Shown in pieces: positions 1 to 8,023 of a stretch of DNA of 38,222 nucleotides. Source of the stretch: an uncultured Prevotella sp. (lineage in GTDB: Bacteria; Bacteroidota; Bacteroidia; Bacteroidales; Bacteroidaceae); the NCBI GenBank assembly GCA_946188165.1, contig CAMHTW010000033.1, positions 1 through 38,222 of the forward strand, given 5' to 3'. The position numbers and the translations under genes were made by a program. The notes under the pieces were generated by a model. That model saw nothing but the letters and a program-made list of their open reading frames with translations. It was not told where the DNA came from and ran no database searches. How positions within the stretch are numbered: the first letter of the stretch is position 1; each line of letters opens with the position of its first letter.

Positions 1-126
1 ATCTACCATCCGTCATTCTATATCATCAACTCAGCGATGATGCTGCTCGTCGCCTGCCACTACTGGGCTTCGTACAAGCTGTTTACCCGCATGCAGGTTA
101 TTAACAATAAATGGTTGAACGTATAA
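1..126 (+). CDS. C-terminal fragment of a membrane protein (partial)
   Basis: An open frame enters from the left edge in frame 1 and ends with TAA at 124-126, giving the last 41 residues of a protein whose start lies outside the window. The visible part has a hydrophobic stretch (around NSAMMLLVACHYW) followed by a short basic tail, as expected for the last membrane helix of a permease. It lies 22 bases before a YtrA-type GntR regulator on the same strand, and such regulators usually sit in operons with ABC-2 type transporters, so an ABC permease is plausible. That identification is inference from context; the fragment itself is too short to name. Confidence 0.6.
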   Translation: MYHPSFYIINSAMMLLVACHYWASYKLFTRMQVINNKWLNV

Positions 127-148
127 ACAACAAACAGAGGAAAAGCGT

Positions 149-517
149 ATGACATTCACTAATGATAAAGCGATATACATCCAGATGGCCGACCGCCTCT
201 GCGATGAGATACTCGCAGGAACATATAAAGACGACGACCGCATTCCCAGTGTCCGCGAATATGCTGTGATGCTCGAGGTCAATGCCAATACAGTCGTCAA
301 GGCTTACGACGAACTTTCGCGCGCGAACATTATATATAATAGGCGCGGCCTGGGGTACTTCGTGACACCTGGTGCCAAGAAGCAGATACTGAAGGAACGC
401 AAGCAGGAGTTCATGAAGGAACGACTGCCGGAACTGTTCCGTCAGATGCTGCTGTTGGATATTACGATGGACGACGTTGCTGAGGCTTTTAAAAGTGTAC
501 AAAATGTTAAGGACTGA
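149..517 (+). CDS. GntR-family transcriptional regulator, YtrA-like
   Basis: A 122-residue protein with the GntR winged-helix domain at about residues 8-75. It has the typical opening (YIQMADRLCDEILAGTY), the recognition-helix region (RIPSVREYAVMLEVNANTVVKAYDEL) and the wing (RRGLGYFVT). After the DNA-binding domain only a short helical tail of about 45 residues follows, with no ligand-binding domain, which is the mark of the YtrA subfamily. These regulators usually repress the ABC transporter operon in which they lie. It directly follows a truncated membrane protein gene and precedes the efflux operon starting at 639, which has its own promoter, so it may belong to the upstream operon, regulate the downstream one, or both. 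Confidence 0.9.
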   Translation: MTFTNDKAIYIQMADRLCDEILAGTYKDDDRIPSVREYAVMLEVNANTVVKAYDELSRANIIYNRRGLGYFVTPGAKKQILKERKQEFMKERLPELFRQMLLLDITMDDVAEAFKSVQNVKD

Positions 518-565
518 CGATTCTTCTATCCATTTGTCACATTTGTCCGCAGATTGTCACAAAAA

Positions 566-597
566 TTTGCAAGGAACTGCAACTTTTCGTATATTTG
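566..597 (+). promoter_or_regulatory. Bacteroidetes-type promoter of the efflux operon
   Basis: TTTG at 566-569 and TATATTTG at 590-597, separated by 20 bases, match the Bacteroidetes sigma-ABfr consensus (TTTG, 19-21 nt, TAnnTTTG). Transcription should begin near 604, about 35 bases before the ATPase start codon at 639. Confidence 0.75.
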
Positions 598-638
598 CAC
601 CGTCTAACGAATACAATTAAGGTAAAAAGTTTGTTTTC

Positions 639-1304
639 ATGATTCATCTACAAGACATTCACAAGACCTATCAGGGTGCTCAGCCACTACACGTGTTGAA
701 GGGCATCACCCTCGACATCGAGAAAGGTGAGTTCGTCTCGATTATGGGAGCCTCAGGTTCAGGCAAGTCAACACTCCTGAATATTTTAGGCATCCTCGAC
801 AACTACGATTCGGGCATCTACGAACTGGCAGGCGTACCCATCTGGAATCTCTCAGAACGCAAGGCTGCCGACTATCGTAACCGCATGATAGGTTTTATCT
901 TCCAGTCATTTAATCTCATCTCGTTTAAAACAGCAGTAGAAAATGTTGAGTTGCCACTTTTCTATCAAGGGGTGTCGCGTAAAAAGCGACACACCCTTGC
1001 GCTGGAATATCTGGAGCGTTTAGGACTGCTGGACTGGGCTGAGCACTATCCCAACGAACTCTCGGGCGGACAGAAACAGCGTGTGGCCATTGCCCGTGCA
1101 TTGATTACGAAGCCCCAGATTATTCTGGCTGATGAGCCGACGGGTGCCCTCGACTCGAAGACCTCTGTCGAGGTGATGCAGCTGTTGAAGCAGTTGAACG
1201 ACGAGGAGCACATGACCCAGATTATCGTGACTCACGACCCCAATGTAGGTGCACAGACGAATAGGATTATCCGCATCAAGGACGGCATCATAGAACAAGA
1301 GTAG
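639..1304 (+). CDS. ABC transporter ATP-binding protein, MacB/LolD type
   Basis: A 221-residue nucleotide-binding subunit. It shows Walker A (GASGSGKST, about residues 37-45), the Q-loop (FIFQSFNL), the ABC signature (LSGGQKQR), Walker B with the family's typical ADEPTGALD, and the H-loop (VTHD). The DEPTGALDS form is characteristic of the MacB/LolD/FtsE branch, whose ATPases work with FtsX-like permeases by moving substrates on the periplasmic side rather than transporting through the membrane. Two such permeases follow directly (4 bases to the next gene), then an adaptor and a TolC-like channel, so it should energise a tripartite efflux or lipoprotein/peptide export complex at the inner membrane. 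The substrate cannot be read from the sequence. Confidence 0.93.
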   Translation: MIHLQDIHKTYQGAQPLHVLKGITLDIEKGEFVSIMGASGSGKSTLLNILGILDNYDSGIYELAGVPIWNLSERKAADYRNRMIGFIFQSFNLISFKTAVENVELPLFYQGVSRKKRHTLALEYLERLGLLDWAEHYPNELSGGQKQRVAIARALITKPQIILADEPTGALDSKTSVEVMQLLKQLNDEEHMTQIIVTHDPNVGAQTNRIIRIKDGIIEQE

Positions 1305-1308
1305 AAGC

Positions 1309-2547
1309 ATGGAGCTATTGAATGAAATATGGCAGACGGCCCGTCGCAATAAGTTGCGTACCGCGTTGACAGGTTTCGCTGTGGCGTGGGGCATCTTCAT
1401 GCTGGTGGTGCTCCTTGGTGCCGGTAACGGCCTGATCAATGCCCAGCTGAGACAGTCGAGCCGTTTTCTGTCGTCCTCAATGGTGGTCTTTGGCAACTGG
1501 ACATCAAAACCCTATCAGGGACTCAAGGAAGGTCGCGACATCCGTCTGCACCAGAAGGACATCGACATTACCAGTCAGGAGTTTGCTGGCACAGTCGATG
1601 AGGTTGGTGCCCAATATCGCACCTCAGCCACCATCAGCCTGGGTCAGCAGTATATCGCCACCAGCATCTGTGGCGTCTATCCCAATCACACTAAGATAGA
1701 CAAGGTGGAGATACTGGATGGCCGCTTCATTAATCAGATAGACTTGAAAGACAAACGCAAGGTGCTGGTTATCAGTAATAAGCAGGCCGATGAACTGAAA
1801 GCGAAGATAGGCTCGTACGTCAATGTCGGCAACTTTGCCTTTCAGGTTGTGGGCATCTATAAGGAACAGCAGAACGGGCGTGCTGACGGGTTCTCGTCGT
1901 ACTCCACCATCAAGTCTATTTATGGTGCCAATACCGACGATGCCGGACGCATCGAGTTTACTTTCCACGGGTTGACAACGGAGCAGGCTAACAATGACTT
2001 TGAGAAAGACTATCGTCGCCGTCTGAATGCTGAGCATCAAGCACATCCTGAGGACGAGGAGGCTATATGGATATGGAACCGTTTCACGCAGAACCTGCAG
2101 ATGGAACAGGGTATCGATATCATCCGTACCTTCCTCTGGGTGGTAGGCTTGTTTACTTTGCTCAGCGGTATCGTGGGCGTGTCGAACATCATGCTCATCA
2201 CCGTCAAGGAGCGTACCCACGAATTTGGCATCCGTAAGGCCATAGGCGCCAGACCTTGGAACATTCTGAGGCTCATTATCGTCGAGAGTGTCATCATTAC
2301 CACCTTCTTCGGTTATATTGGTATGGTGCTGGGCGTGATGGCCAACGAGTATATGGATGCCACGTTGGGACACAACACCATTGACACGGGTTTGTTTAAG
2401 ATGACCATCTTCGTCAATCCGACGGTAGGACTTGACGTCTGTTTCGAGGCTACAATGGTCATGGTGCTGGCTGGTACTATAGCAGGATTGATACCTGCTT
2501 TCAAGGCTTCGCGTATTCGTCCCATAGAAGCGCTACGCGCTGAATAG
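1309..2547 (+). CDS. MacB-type FtsX-like ABC permease (first copy)
   Basis: A 412-residue permease with the MacB architecture: one N-terminal membrane helix (about residues 18-42), a large periplasmic domain of about 230 residues (MacB_PCD-like) and three C-terminal helices of the FtsX fold. The junction motif LLSGIVGVSNIMLITVKERTHEFGIRKAIGA falls at the usual place before the last helices. In Escherichia coli MacB the ATPase is fused to this permease; here it is a separate gene 4 bases upstream. A paralogous permease follows at 2614, and the two probably form a heterodimer, or assemble as alternative homodimers, with the shared ATPase. It is likely part of an efflux pump with the HlyD-like and TolC-like proteins downstream. 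Confidence 0.9.
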   Translation: MELLNEIWQTARRNKLRTALTGFAVAWGIFMLVVLLGAGNGLINAQLRQSSRFLSSSMVVFGNWTSKPYQGLKEGRDIRLHQKDIDITSQEFAGTVDEVGAQYRTSATISLGQQYIATSICGVYPNHTKIDKVEILDGRFINQIDLKDKRKVLVISNKQADELKAKIGSYVNVGNFAFQVVGIYKEQQNGRADGFSSYSTIKSIYGANTDDAGRIEFTFHGLTTEQANNDFEKDYRRRLNAEHQAHPEDEEAIWIWNRFTQNLQMEQGIDIIRTFLWVVGLFTLLSGIVGVSNIMLITVKERTHEFGIRKAIGARPWNILRLIIVESVIITTFFGYIGMVLGVMANEYMDATLGHNTIDTGLFKMTIFVNPTVGLDVCFEATMVMVLAGTIAGLIPAFKASRIRPIEALRAE

Positions 2548-2604
2548 GTCCTATAAGTCTCATAAGTCCTATAAGTCCCATTGGCCTCATAGGCCCAATA
2601 AAAT
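2548..2604 (+). repeat. Degenerate short tandem repeat (CCTATAAGTC-like)
   Basis: The 57 bases between the two permease stop and start codons consist largely of imperfect copies of a 9-10 base unit (CCTATAAGTC, TCATAAGTC, CCTCATAGGCCC). Repeats of this kind are a familiar filler between Prevotella/Bacteroides genes. No function is evident. Confidence 0.6.
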
Positions 2605-2613
2605 AAGATAACA

Positions 2614-3861
2614 ATGAGAATAGATTTAGATACATATCGCGAAATACTCGACACGCTGACTCGCAACAAGTCGCGCTCGTTCCTGACGGGCTTTGGCGTG
2701 TTCTGGGGCGTCTTCATGCTGATAGGCTTGATGGGCGGCGGACAGGCGCTGAAGGAAGGTCTGGAACAGAACTTCGCCGGCTTCGCCACCAACTCGGCCA
2801 TGATTTGGGCACAACCTACGTCGAAGCCCTACAAGGGATTCCGCAAGGGGCGCTATTGGTCGATGGACCAGAAGGACGTGCAGCGTCTGCGTCATGCTGT
2901 TCCTGAACTCGACGTCATTACACCACTGCTGTTCTCTAACGGTGGAACGGCATACTATCAGGAGCGTAAGGCAGAAGTAGGCATCAACGGAGCTCTGCCC
3001 GACTACCAGCGCGTCAACAGTCCGATGATGTTCTACGGACGCTACATCAACGATGCTGACATTCGCGACCACCGCAAGGTGTGCGTCATTCAGAAGCAGA
3101 CCTACAAGGCGCTGTTCCCTGGTGGTGGCGACCCCTGTGGCAAGAAGATTCGCATCAATGGCATCTACTATCAGATTGTGGGTGTTGACTATAACACGTC
3201 CGAGGGCATGAACTTTGGTGGCGAGGCTGGCACAATGGTCATACTGCCGCTGACCATGATGCAACAGGCCAACAATCGGGGCAGCAGTATCGACATGATT
3301 GCCGTAACGGGACGTCCAGGTGTGGTGATGTCGAAAGTGAGCGACCGCATCCGCGAGACGATAGCCCGTGCGCACTATGTCGATCCGACAGACGAGCAGG
3401 GGGCTATGGTGTTCAATACCGAGGTGCTGTTCCAGATGATAGACAACCTCTTTAAGGGTGTCAACTTCCTCGTCTGGCTGGTAGGTCTTGGAACGTTGTT
3501 GGCTGGTGCTATCGGTGTGTCGAACATTATGATGGTTACCGTCCGCGAGCGTACCACAGAGATTGGCATCCGTCGCGCCATTGGTGCTACACCACGCATG
3601 ATTCTGGGGCAGATTATCTCTGAGAGCATCGTGCTGACGCTGGTTGCCGGCATGAGTGGCATCCTCTTCGGTGTCCTGATTCTGCAGATGCTGGAGATAG
3701 GCAATACTGAGGACGGCATCGTGCAGATTCATTTCCAGGTAGGCTTCTGGACGGCTATTTTTGCTGCCCTGATGGTGTCAGCTATGGGTGTTCTGGCTGG
3801 TCTTGCCCCTGCCGCCCGTGCCATGTCTATAAAACCCGTCGATGCCATGCGCGACGAATAG
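2614..3861 (+). CDS. MacB-type FtsX-like ABC permease (second copy)
   Basis: A 415-residue protein with the same layout as the preceding gene: an N-terminal helix (FLTGFGVFWGVFMLIGLMGG), a long periplasmic domain, and three C-terminal helices introduced by LLAGAIGVSNIMMVTVRERT and followed by EIGIRRAIGATPRMILGQII. The two permeases share many identical stretches (for example TSKPYKG, GIRxAIGA) but differ over most of the periplasmic domain, so they are old paralogues, not a recent duplication. The expected partners are the ATPase at 639 and the adaptor at 3932. A REP-like palindrome follows the stop codon. Confidence 0.9.
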   Translation: MRIDLDTYREILDTLTRNKSRSFLTGFGVFWGVFMLIGLMGGGQALKEGLEQNFAGFATNSAMIWAQPTSKPYKGFRKGRYWSMDQKDVQRLRHAVPELDVITPLLFSNGGTAYYQERKAEVGINGALPDYQRVNSPMMFYGRYINDADIRDHRKVCVIQKQTYKALFPGGGDPCGKKIRINGIYYQIVGVDYNTSEGMNFGGEAGTMVILPLTMMQQANNRGSSIDMIAVTGRPGVVMSKVSDRIRETIARAHYVDPTDEQGAMVFNTEVLFQMIDNLFKGVNFLVWLVGLGTLLAGAIGVSNIMMVTVRERTTEIGIRRAIGATPRMILGQIISESIVLTLVAGMSGILFGVLILQMLEIGNTEDGIVQIHFQVGFWTAIFAALMVSAMGVLAGLAPAARAMSIKPVDAMRDE

Positions 3862-3900
3862 AATCCACCCCCGTTCCCTCCCATATGGGAGGGGGGAACT
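3862..3900. repeat. REP-like G/C palindrome
   Basis: Directly after the permease stop codon lies a G/C-rich palindrome: CCCTCCCAT (3876-3884) pairs with ATGGGAGGG (3885-3893), preceded by a CCACCCCC tract. A closely similar element in opposite orientation lies at 7991-8023, also next to a stop codon, so this is a dispersed extragenic repeat. It could act as a terminator-like or mRNA-stabilising hairpin. Confidence 0.65.
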
Positions 3901-3931
3901 GAAATGTATTAACAAGAAAAAAAGAATATAT

Positions 3932-5071
3932 ATGAAAAAGTACAGAAAACTCATCATCGCAGCCATTATTGCACTGATTTTCATCGGAACCTTCGTGTTC
4001 CTTTGGCAGAAGAGCCAACCCAAGGAGATTGTGTACTCCGAGTTTACGCCTAAACTGGACAGCATCCAGAAGACGACCATCATCACTGGTAAGATTGAGC
4101 CTCGCAACGAGGTCTATGTCAAACCGCAGATTTCTGGCATCATCACAGAGATTCTGAAGGAGGCAGGCGACTATGTGCAGGCTGGCGAGGTCATTGCCAA
4201 AGTGAAGGTGATTCCTGATATGGGTTCGCTGTCGAATGCTGAGGCTCGCGTACGTCTGGCTGACATCAATCTCGAACAGGCCAAGGTCGACTATGACCGT
4301 GAAAAGAACCTCTACGACCAGAAACTCGTATCGGCTGACGAGTTCGACAAGGTATCACAGCAGTTGCGTCAGGCCAAGCACGAGCTGAGTGCTGCGACCG
4401 ACGCCTTACAGGTGGTTCGCGACGGTTTCTCGAAGAGCAATGCCTCGGCTTCGTCGACGCTCATCCGCTCTACCATCAGCGGTGTCATTCTCGACATCCC
4501 TGTTAAGGTGGGTAACTCGGTCATCAATTCGAACACCTTCAACGATGGTACCACCATCGCTACTGTGGCTAATATGAACGATCTCATCTTCCGTGGCAAC
4601 ATCGATGAGACAGAGGTGGGTCAGCTCTCTATGGGCATCCCCTTGAAGATTACTATTGGTGCCCTGCAGGATATGACCTTCGATGCTGCCTTGGAGTATA
4701 TCTCGCCAAAGGCTACTGAGACCAATGGTGCCAACCAGTTCGAAATCAAGGCTGCCGTCACTGTGTCTCGTGATGCCGATGCGAGCAAGAAAGGTGCCGC
4801 CAAGATCCGCTCTGGCTATAGTGCCAACGCTGAGATTGTGCTGGCCCGTGCCGATAAGGTGCTTACCATTCCTGAGAGTGCCATCGAATTCAGTGGCGAT
4901 TCGACCTTCGTCTATGTGCTCACCGATTCTACTGCTGAGAAGAATTACGACCGCCGCTATGTCGAGACGGGACTCTCTGATGGTGTCAATATCGAGATTA
5001 AGAAGGGCCTTACGGACAAGGACAAGGTGCGTGGTCCTGAAATCATCACTGACGATAACAAGGAGGACTAA
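3932..5071 (+). CDS. HlyD/MacA-like periplasmic adaptor (membrane fusion protein)
   Basis: A 379-residue adaptor, taking the start at ATG 3932, preceded by an A-rich stretch. An upstream in-frame start would place the beginning inside the preceding permease gene and the palindrome, and would bury the signal anchor. Residues 8-26 form one membrane anchor (LIIAAIIALIFIGTFVFLW). Then come a barrel-sandwich/lipoyl half (VKPQISGIITEILKEAGDYVQAGEVIAKVK), a coiled-coil hairpin (about residues 95-170), the second lipoyl half (SGVILDIPVKVGNSVI) and a beta-barrel domain. This is the MacA/HlyD plan: it bridges the inner-membrane permeases and the TolC-like channel that follows 42 bases downstream. Confidence 0.92.
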   Translation: MKKYRKLIIAAIIALIFIGTFVFLWQKSQPKEIVYSEFTPKLDSIQKTTIITGKIEPRNEVYVKPQISGIITEILKEAGDYVQAGEVIAKVKVIPDMGSLSNAEARVRLADINLEQAKVDYDREKNLYDQKLVSADEFDKVSQQLRQAKHELSAATDALQVVRDGFSKSNASASSTLIRSTISGVILDIPVKVGNSVINSNTFNDGTTIATVANMNDLIFRGNIDETEVGQLSMGIPLKITIGALQDMTFDAALEYISPKATETNGANQFEIKAAVTVSRDADASKKGAAKIRSGYSANAEIVLARADKVLTIPESAIEFSGDSTFVYVLTDSTAEKNYDRRYVETGLSDGVNIEIKKGLTDKDKVRGPEIITDDNKED

Positions 5072-5113
5072 TATGCGCTTCGCTAAATAAAAAATGAAAA
5101 ATAAAAAAAGAGT

Positions 5114-6469
5114 ATGGATATACAGACAATGAGACGTAGTCGAGGGGCTATATTATTTATTCTTTCTTATTTTATATTTAGCCCCATAGTGGCGCAGACC
5201 GCTTGGGACCTGCGCGAATGCTGCACCTATGCCGTCGAGCATAACATCAGCATCAAGCAGCGCGAGAACAACCGTGAGCAGCGCGAACTGCAACTATCTA
5301 CCGCCAGGAACTCGCGACTGCCAGACCTCAGTGCCTCGGCATCAGAGAGTTTCAGCTTCGGACGTGGCCTGACGCTCGACAACACATATACCAACCGCTC
5401 AACCAGTAGCACCAGCTTCAGCCTGGGTACCAGTGTACCCATCTTTACTGGTTTCAGGATTCCCAATCAGATCAAACTGAACGAGTTGAACCTTGAGGCT
5501 GCGACAAAGGATTTGGAAAAGGCCAAGAACGACATCCGTACGCAGGTGGCTCAGGCATACGTGCAGATTCTGTTTGATATGGAAATAGCAGATGTAGCCA
5601 AACGACAGATAGAGATCGACTCCCAGCAGGTGGTGCGTCTTCAGGCTTTCGTCAACAATGGCAAGGCCAGCATGGCCCAGTTGTCACAGCAACAGTCCAC
5701 CCTTGCACAGGCTCATCTCACGGCCACACAGGCTGAGAACAACCTTCAACTGGCTGTCCTTGCCCTTACTCAGCTCTTAGAGCTCCCCACACCAGAGGAC
5801 TTCTCTGTTGTCCGCCCTGATTTGGGTGCAAACTCTTCATTCTTCACGCTTCACTCTTCTCTCCCTTCCCCTGAGGCCATCTACCAAGAGGCACTGGGTA
5901 TCAAGCCCGAGGTGCAGGCTGAGCAGCTGCGACTGACGGCTGCAGAGCGTAATATCGATATTGCTAAAGCGGCCAACTACCCGACGCTGAACTTCAGCGC
6001 TGGCTTGCAGACCAACTATTACAAGACGAATGGAATGAAGGCTGAGAGTTTTGCCTCGCAGATGAAGAACAACTTTTCGCAGTATATCGGTCTAAGCCTG
6101 AATGTACCCATCTTCAATCGCTTCCAGACGCGCAATAGTGTCCGTAGCGCAAAGATTGACCGCGAGAACCAGCTGCTGCAGTTGGAGAATATGAAGAAGT
6201 CGCTCTACAAGGAAATCCAGCAGGTCTATTATAATGCCGTCGCTGCCGGTTCGAAGTATCATAGCAGCGAAACAGCAGCACAGTCCAGCAAAGATGCCTT
6301 CACACTGACGCAGGCCAAGTATGAGAACGGCAAAGCCACCATTACTGAGTTCAACGAGGCCAAGAATAACTATCTGAAGGCTGAGTCCGACCTCGTTCAG
6401 GCTCGTTACGAATACCTCTACCAGACAGCCCTCTTGGATTTCTATCGCGGCAAGGACTTGAACTTTTAG
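5114..6469 (+). CDS. TolC-like outer membrane efflux protein
   Basis: A 451-residue OEP-family protein with a signal peptide (about residues 1-28, ending FSPIVAQ) and two repeated halves of helical-barrel sequence. Examples are the paired segments NNREQRELQLSTARNSRLPDL and TAAERNIDIAKAANYPTLNF, each at the start of a half. The terminal helices (QAKYENGKATITEFNEAKNN) are typical of the family. It should form the trimeric outer-membrane duct of the efflux system encoded just upstream. A start at the second methionine (5129) is also possible and would give a more usual signal peptide. Its stop codon overlaps the stop of the convergent GH53 gene, leaving no room for a separate terminator. Confidence 0.92.
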   Translation: MDIQTMRRSRGAILFILSYFIFSPIVAQTAWDLRECCTYAVEHNISIKQRENNREQRELQLSTARNSRLPDLSASASESFSFGRGLTLDNTYTNRSTSSTSFSLGTSVPIFTGFRIPNQIKLNELNLEAATKDLEKAKNDIRTQVAQAYVQILFDMEIADVAKRQIEIDSQQVVRLQAFVNNGKASMAQLSQQQSTLAQAHLTATQAENNLQLAVLALTQLLELPTPEDFSVVRPDLGANSSFFTLHSSLPSPEAIYQEALGIKPEVQAEQLRLTAAERNIDIAKAANYPTLNFSAGLQTNYYKTNGMKAESFASQMKNNFSQYIGLSLNVPIFNRFQTRNSVRSAKIDRENQLLQLENMKKSLYKEIQQVYYNAVAAGSKYHSSETAAQSSKDAFTLTQAKYENGKATITEFNEAKNNYLKAESDLVQARYEYLYQTALLDFYRGKDLNF

Positions 6470-7710
6470 TGGCTTATAATGACTTTCCGACCGTTAAATA
6501 GGTAGATGCCTTTGACCTTTGGCTTGCCAGTCATACGGCGACCGTCCAGCGTGTACCATGTTTGGTTATTGGTTAATGGTTCATGGTTCACGGTACCAAT
6601 GCTTGAACTACCGCCAACGAAGTTCTTCAGTTCGTAGAGGGCAGCATAGGGCTTGCCTGTATTGTGGTCGTAGAGGGCTGCATTCCACCAATTATTAGTG
6701 ACTTGCTTGTTGCCGTTGTCCTCAGGCCACCACCAGAAGAGACCCTTTACGCTGTTGTGTTGGTTCAGTAGGGTAACGAGGTCGGCAGTAAAGCGGCGCT
6801 GTCCTTCTTCGGTATAGGGGTAGGTGGCTGTATAATTGAACTCTGTACCTATAGCCCATGCATAGCTGTAACCTGTCTCGACTATCATGATGTCTTTGCC
6901 ATAAGCTTTGCCCTCCAGCGTATTCAGGGCAGTTTCCAGTGTGGCCAGGTTGCCATGATGGTCAGGGTAGTAGCTCAGACCGATGATGTCATAGTCGATG
7001 GCATTGTTCTTCATCCTGTCAAAGAAATCCGTGAGAACGCCGGGCTTGGGTGTTCGTTCACTATGTAGGATGATCTTGGCGTTGGGACACGTCTCGCGAC
7101 AAGCTTGACCAGCCTTTTTGAGCAAGTTGAAGAAACGGTTCCAGTTGGCAGAACTGCTGCTGGTGTAGCAACGGTTGGTTTGGTTGCTGCCCACGGCAGC
7201 CTGTGTTCCCCACAGCATGCCATAGGATATCTCGTTACCCGTCTGAATCATGTCAGGCTCGGCACCAGCATCCTTCAACTGCTGCAGACAGTCCTTCGTG
7301 TACTCATAGACCTTGTTGGCAAGGTCGGCATCGTTCAGATTCTTCCAAGCATCGGGCGTCCACTGTTTGGCAGGGTCTGCCCATGTGTCGCTGTAATGGA
7401 AGTCGAGCACCAGTTTCATGTCGGCATCCTTGATGCGCTTGCCTAATGTCTTGACGTAATCGAGGTCTTGACACACGGCTTTGTCGTTGTCTTGCGATGG
7501 GTCGACGAAGAGGCGTACGCGCATGGCGTTCATACCTTCTTGTTTGAAGAAGGCTATGACGTCGTTGACGGTGTTGCCATTCTTGTCCTTGTAGACCACG
7601 CCAGCCTGTTCGTATTTGGGAAGCATCGAAATGTCGCCCCCCACATATCTTTGTGCCGAGACCGTCGTAGTCAGCACCATGCAAACCATCAGTAGTAATG
7701 TTTTCTTCAT
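6466..7710 (-). CDS. GH53 arabinogalactan endo-beta-1,4-galactanase, secreted
   Basis: A 414-residue secreted galactanase that cleaves beta-1,4-galactan side chains of pectin. I start it at 7710, where MKKTLLLMVCMVLTTTVSAQ forms a clean signal peptide; a longer frame would begin 13 residues earlier. GH53 signatures are visible: the start of the barrel (GGDISMLPKYEQAG), DFHYSDTWADP (about residues 103-113), the acid/base Glu160 in IQTGNEISYGMLW, and the nucleophile Glu278 in MIVETGYSYAW. The last about 30 residues (YTLDGRRMTGKPKVKGIYLF, then NGRKVIISH) resemble the C-terminal tails common on secreted Prevotella proteins, possibly a type IX secretion signal; PorT is encoded at 18550. It overlaps tail-to-tail with the TolC-like gene. 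Confidence 0.92.
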   Translation of the reverse strand: MKKTLLLMVCMVLTTTVSAQRYVGGDISMLPKYEQAGVVYKDKNGNTVNDVIAFFKQEGMNAMRVRLFVDPSQDNDKAVCQDLDYVKTLGKRIKDADMKLVLDFHYSDTWADPAKQWTPDAWKNLNDADLANKVYEYTKDCLQQLKDAGAEPDMIQTGNEISYGMLWGTQAAVGSNQTNRCYTSSSSANWNRFFNLLKKAGQACRETCPNAKIILHSERTPKPGVLTDFFDRMKNNAIDYDIIGLSYYPDHHGNLATLETALNTLEGKAYGKDIMIVETGYSYAWAIGTEFNYTATYPYTEEGQRRFTADLVTLLNQHNSVKGLFWWWPEDNGNKQVTNNWWNAALYDHNTGKPYAALYELKNFVGGSSSIGTVNHEPLTNNQTWYTLDGRRMTGKPKVKGIYLFNGRKVIISH

Positions 7711-7771
7711 ATCGTAGTTCGTTTTAGTCTTACTTCTTACATCATCCATCTTACATCATCCCTCAGCCCTC

Positions 7772-7969
7772 TCACTTCTTATGCCTGTTGGCCCGCTGTT
7801 CACGGTATTTAGCCTTCTGACGAGCAGAGCCACTGCCGTGAGCGCCAGTGATATACTTTTTCTTCTTGGCCTTGGTCTTCACCTTGTCCTCCTCTTTGCG
7901 GGGACCACCGCCACGACCAAACGAAATGCCATTCACCAAGATGTCTTCAAAGTCACTTTCCTTACTCAT
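7772..7969 (-). CDS. Small basic protein of unknown function
   Basis: A 65-residue protein if started at the methionine at 7969 (MSKESDFEDILVNG); a start at 7984 would add five residues. The first half is acidic to neutral with a glycine-rich turn (SFGRGGGPRKEED). The second half is strongly basic (KTKAKKKKYITGAHGSGSAR, ending ANRHKK), as in nucleic-acid or ribosome-binding small proteins. I do not recognise a family. It lies between the GH53 gene and the formyltransferase gene on the same strand, so it may be co-transcribed with the latter. Confidence 0.6.
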   Translation of the reverse strand: MSKESDFEDILVNGISFGRGGGPRKEEDKVKTKAKKKKYITGAHGSGSARQKAKYREQRANRHKK

Positions 7970-7990
7970 AATTTGTAAAGTCATTATAAA

Positions 7991-8023
7991 CTCCCCTCCC
8001 GCACGGGAGGGGTAGGGGGTGGG
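7991..8023. repeat. REP-like G/C palindrome (second copy)
   Basis: CCCCTCCC (7993-8000) and GGGAGGGG (8005-8012) form an eight-base-pair stem with a GCAC loop, followed by TAGGGGGTGGGTT. It abuts the stop codon of the formyltransferase gene. Read on the - strand it resembles the element at 3862-3900 (CCACCCCC tract, then the same palindrome). It may serve as the transcription terminator of the - strand gene. Confidence 0.65.

Noticed and set aside
2626..3732. Long antisense frame (368 codons) opposite the second permease gene
   Set aside because: It is a shadow frame: His/Ala/Asp-rich without domain features, fully covered by a clear FtsX-like permease on the other strand.
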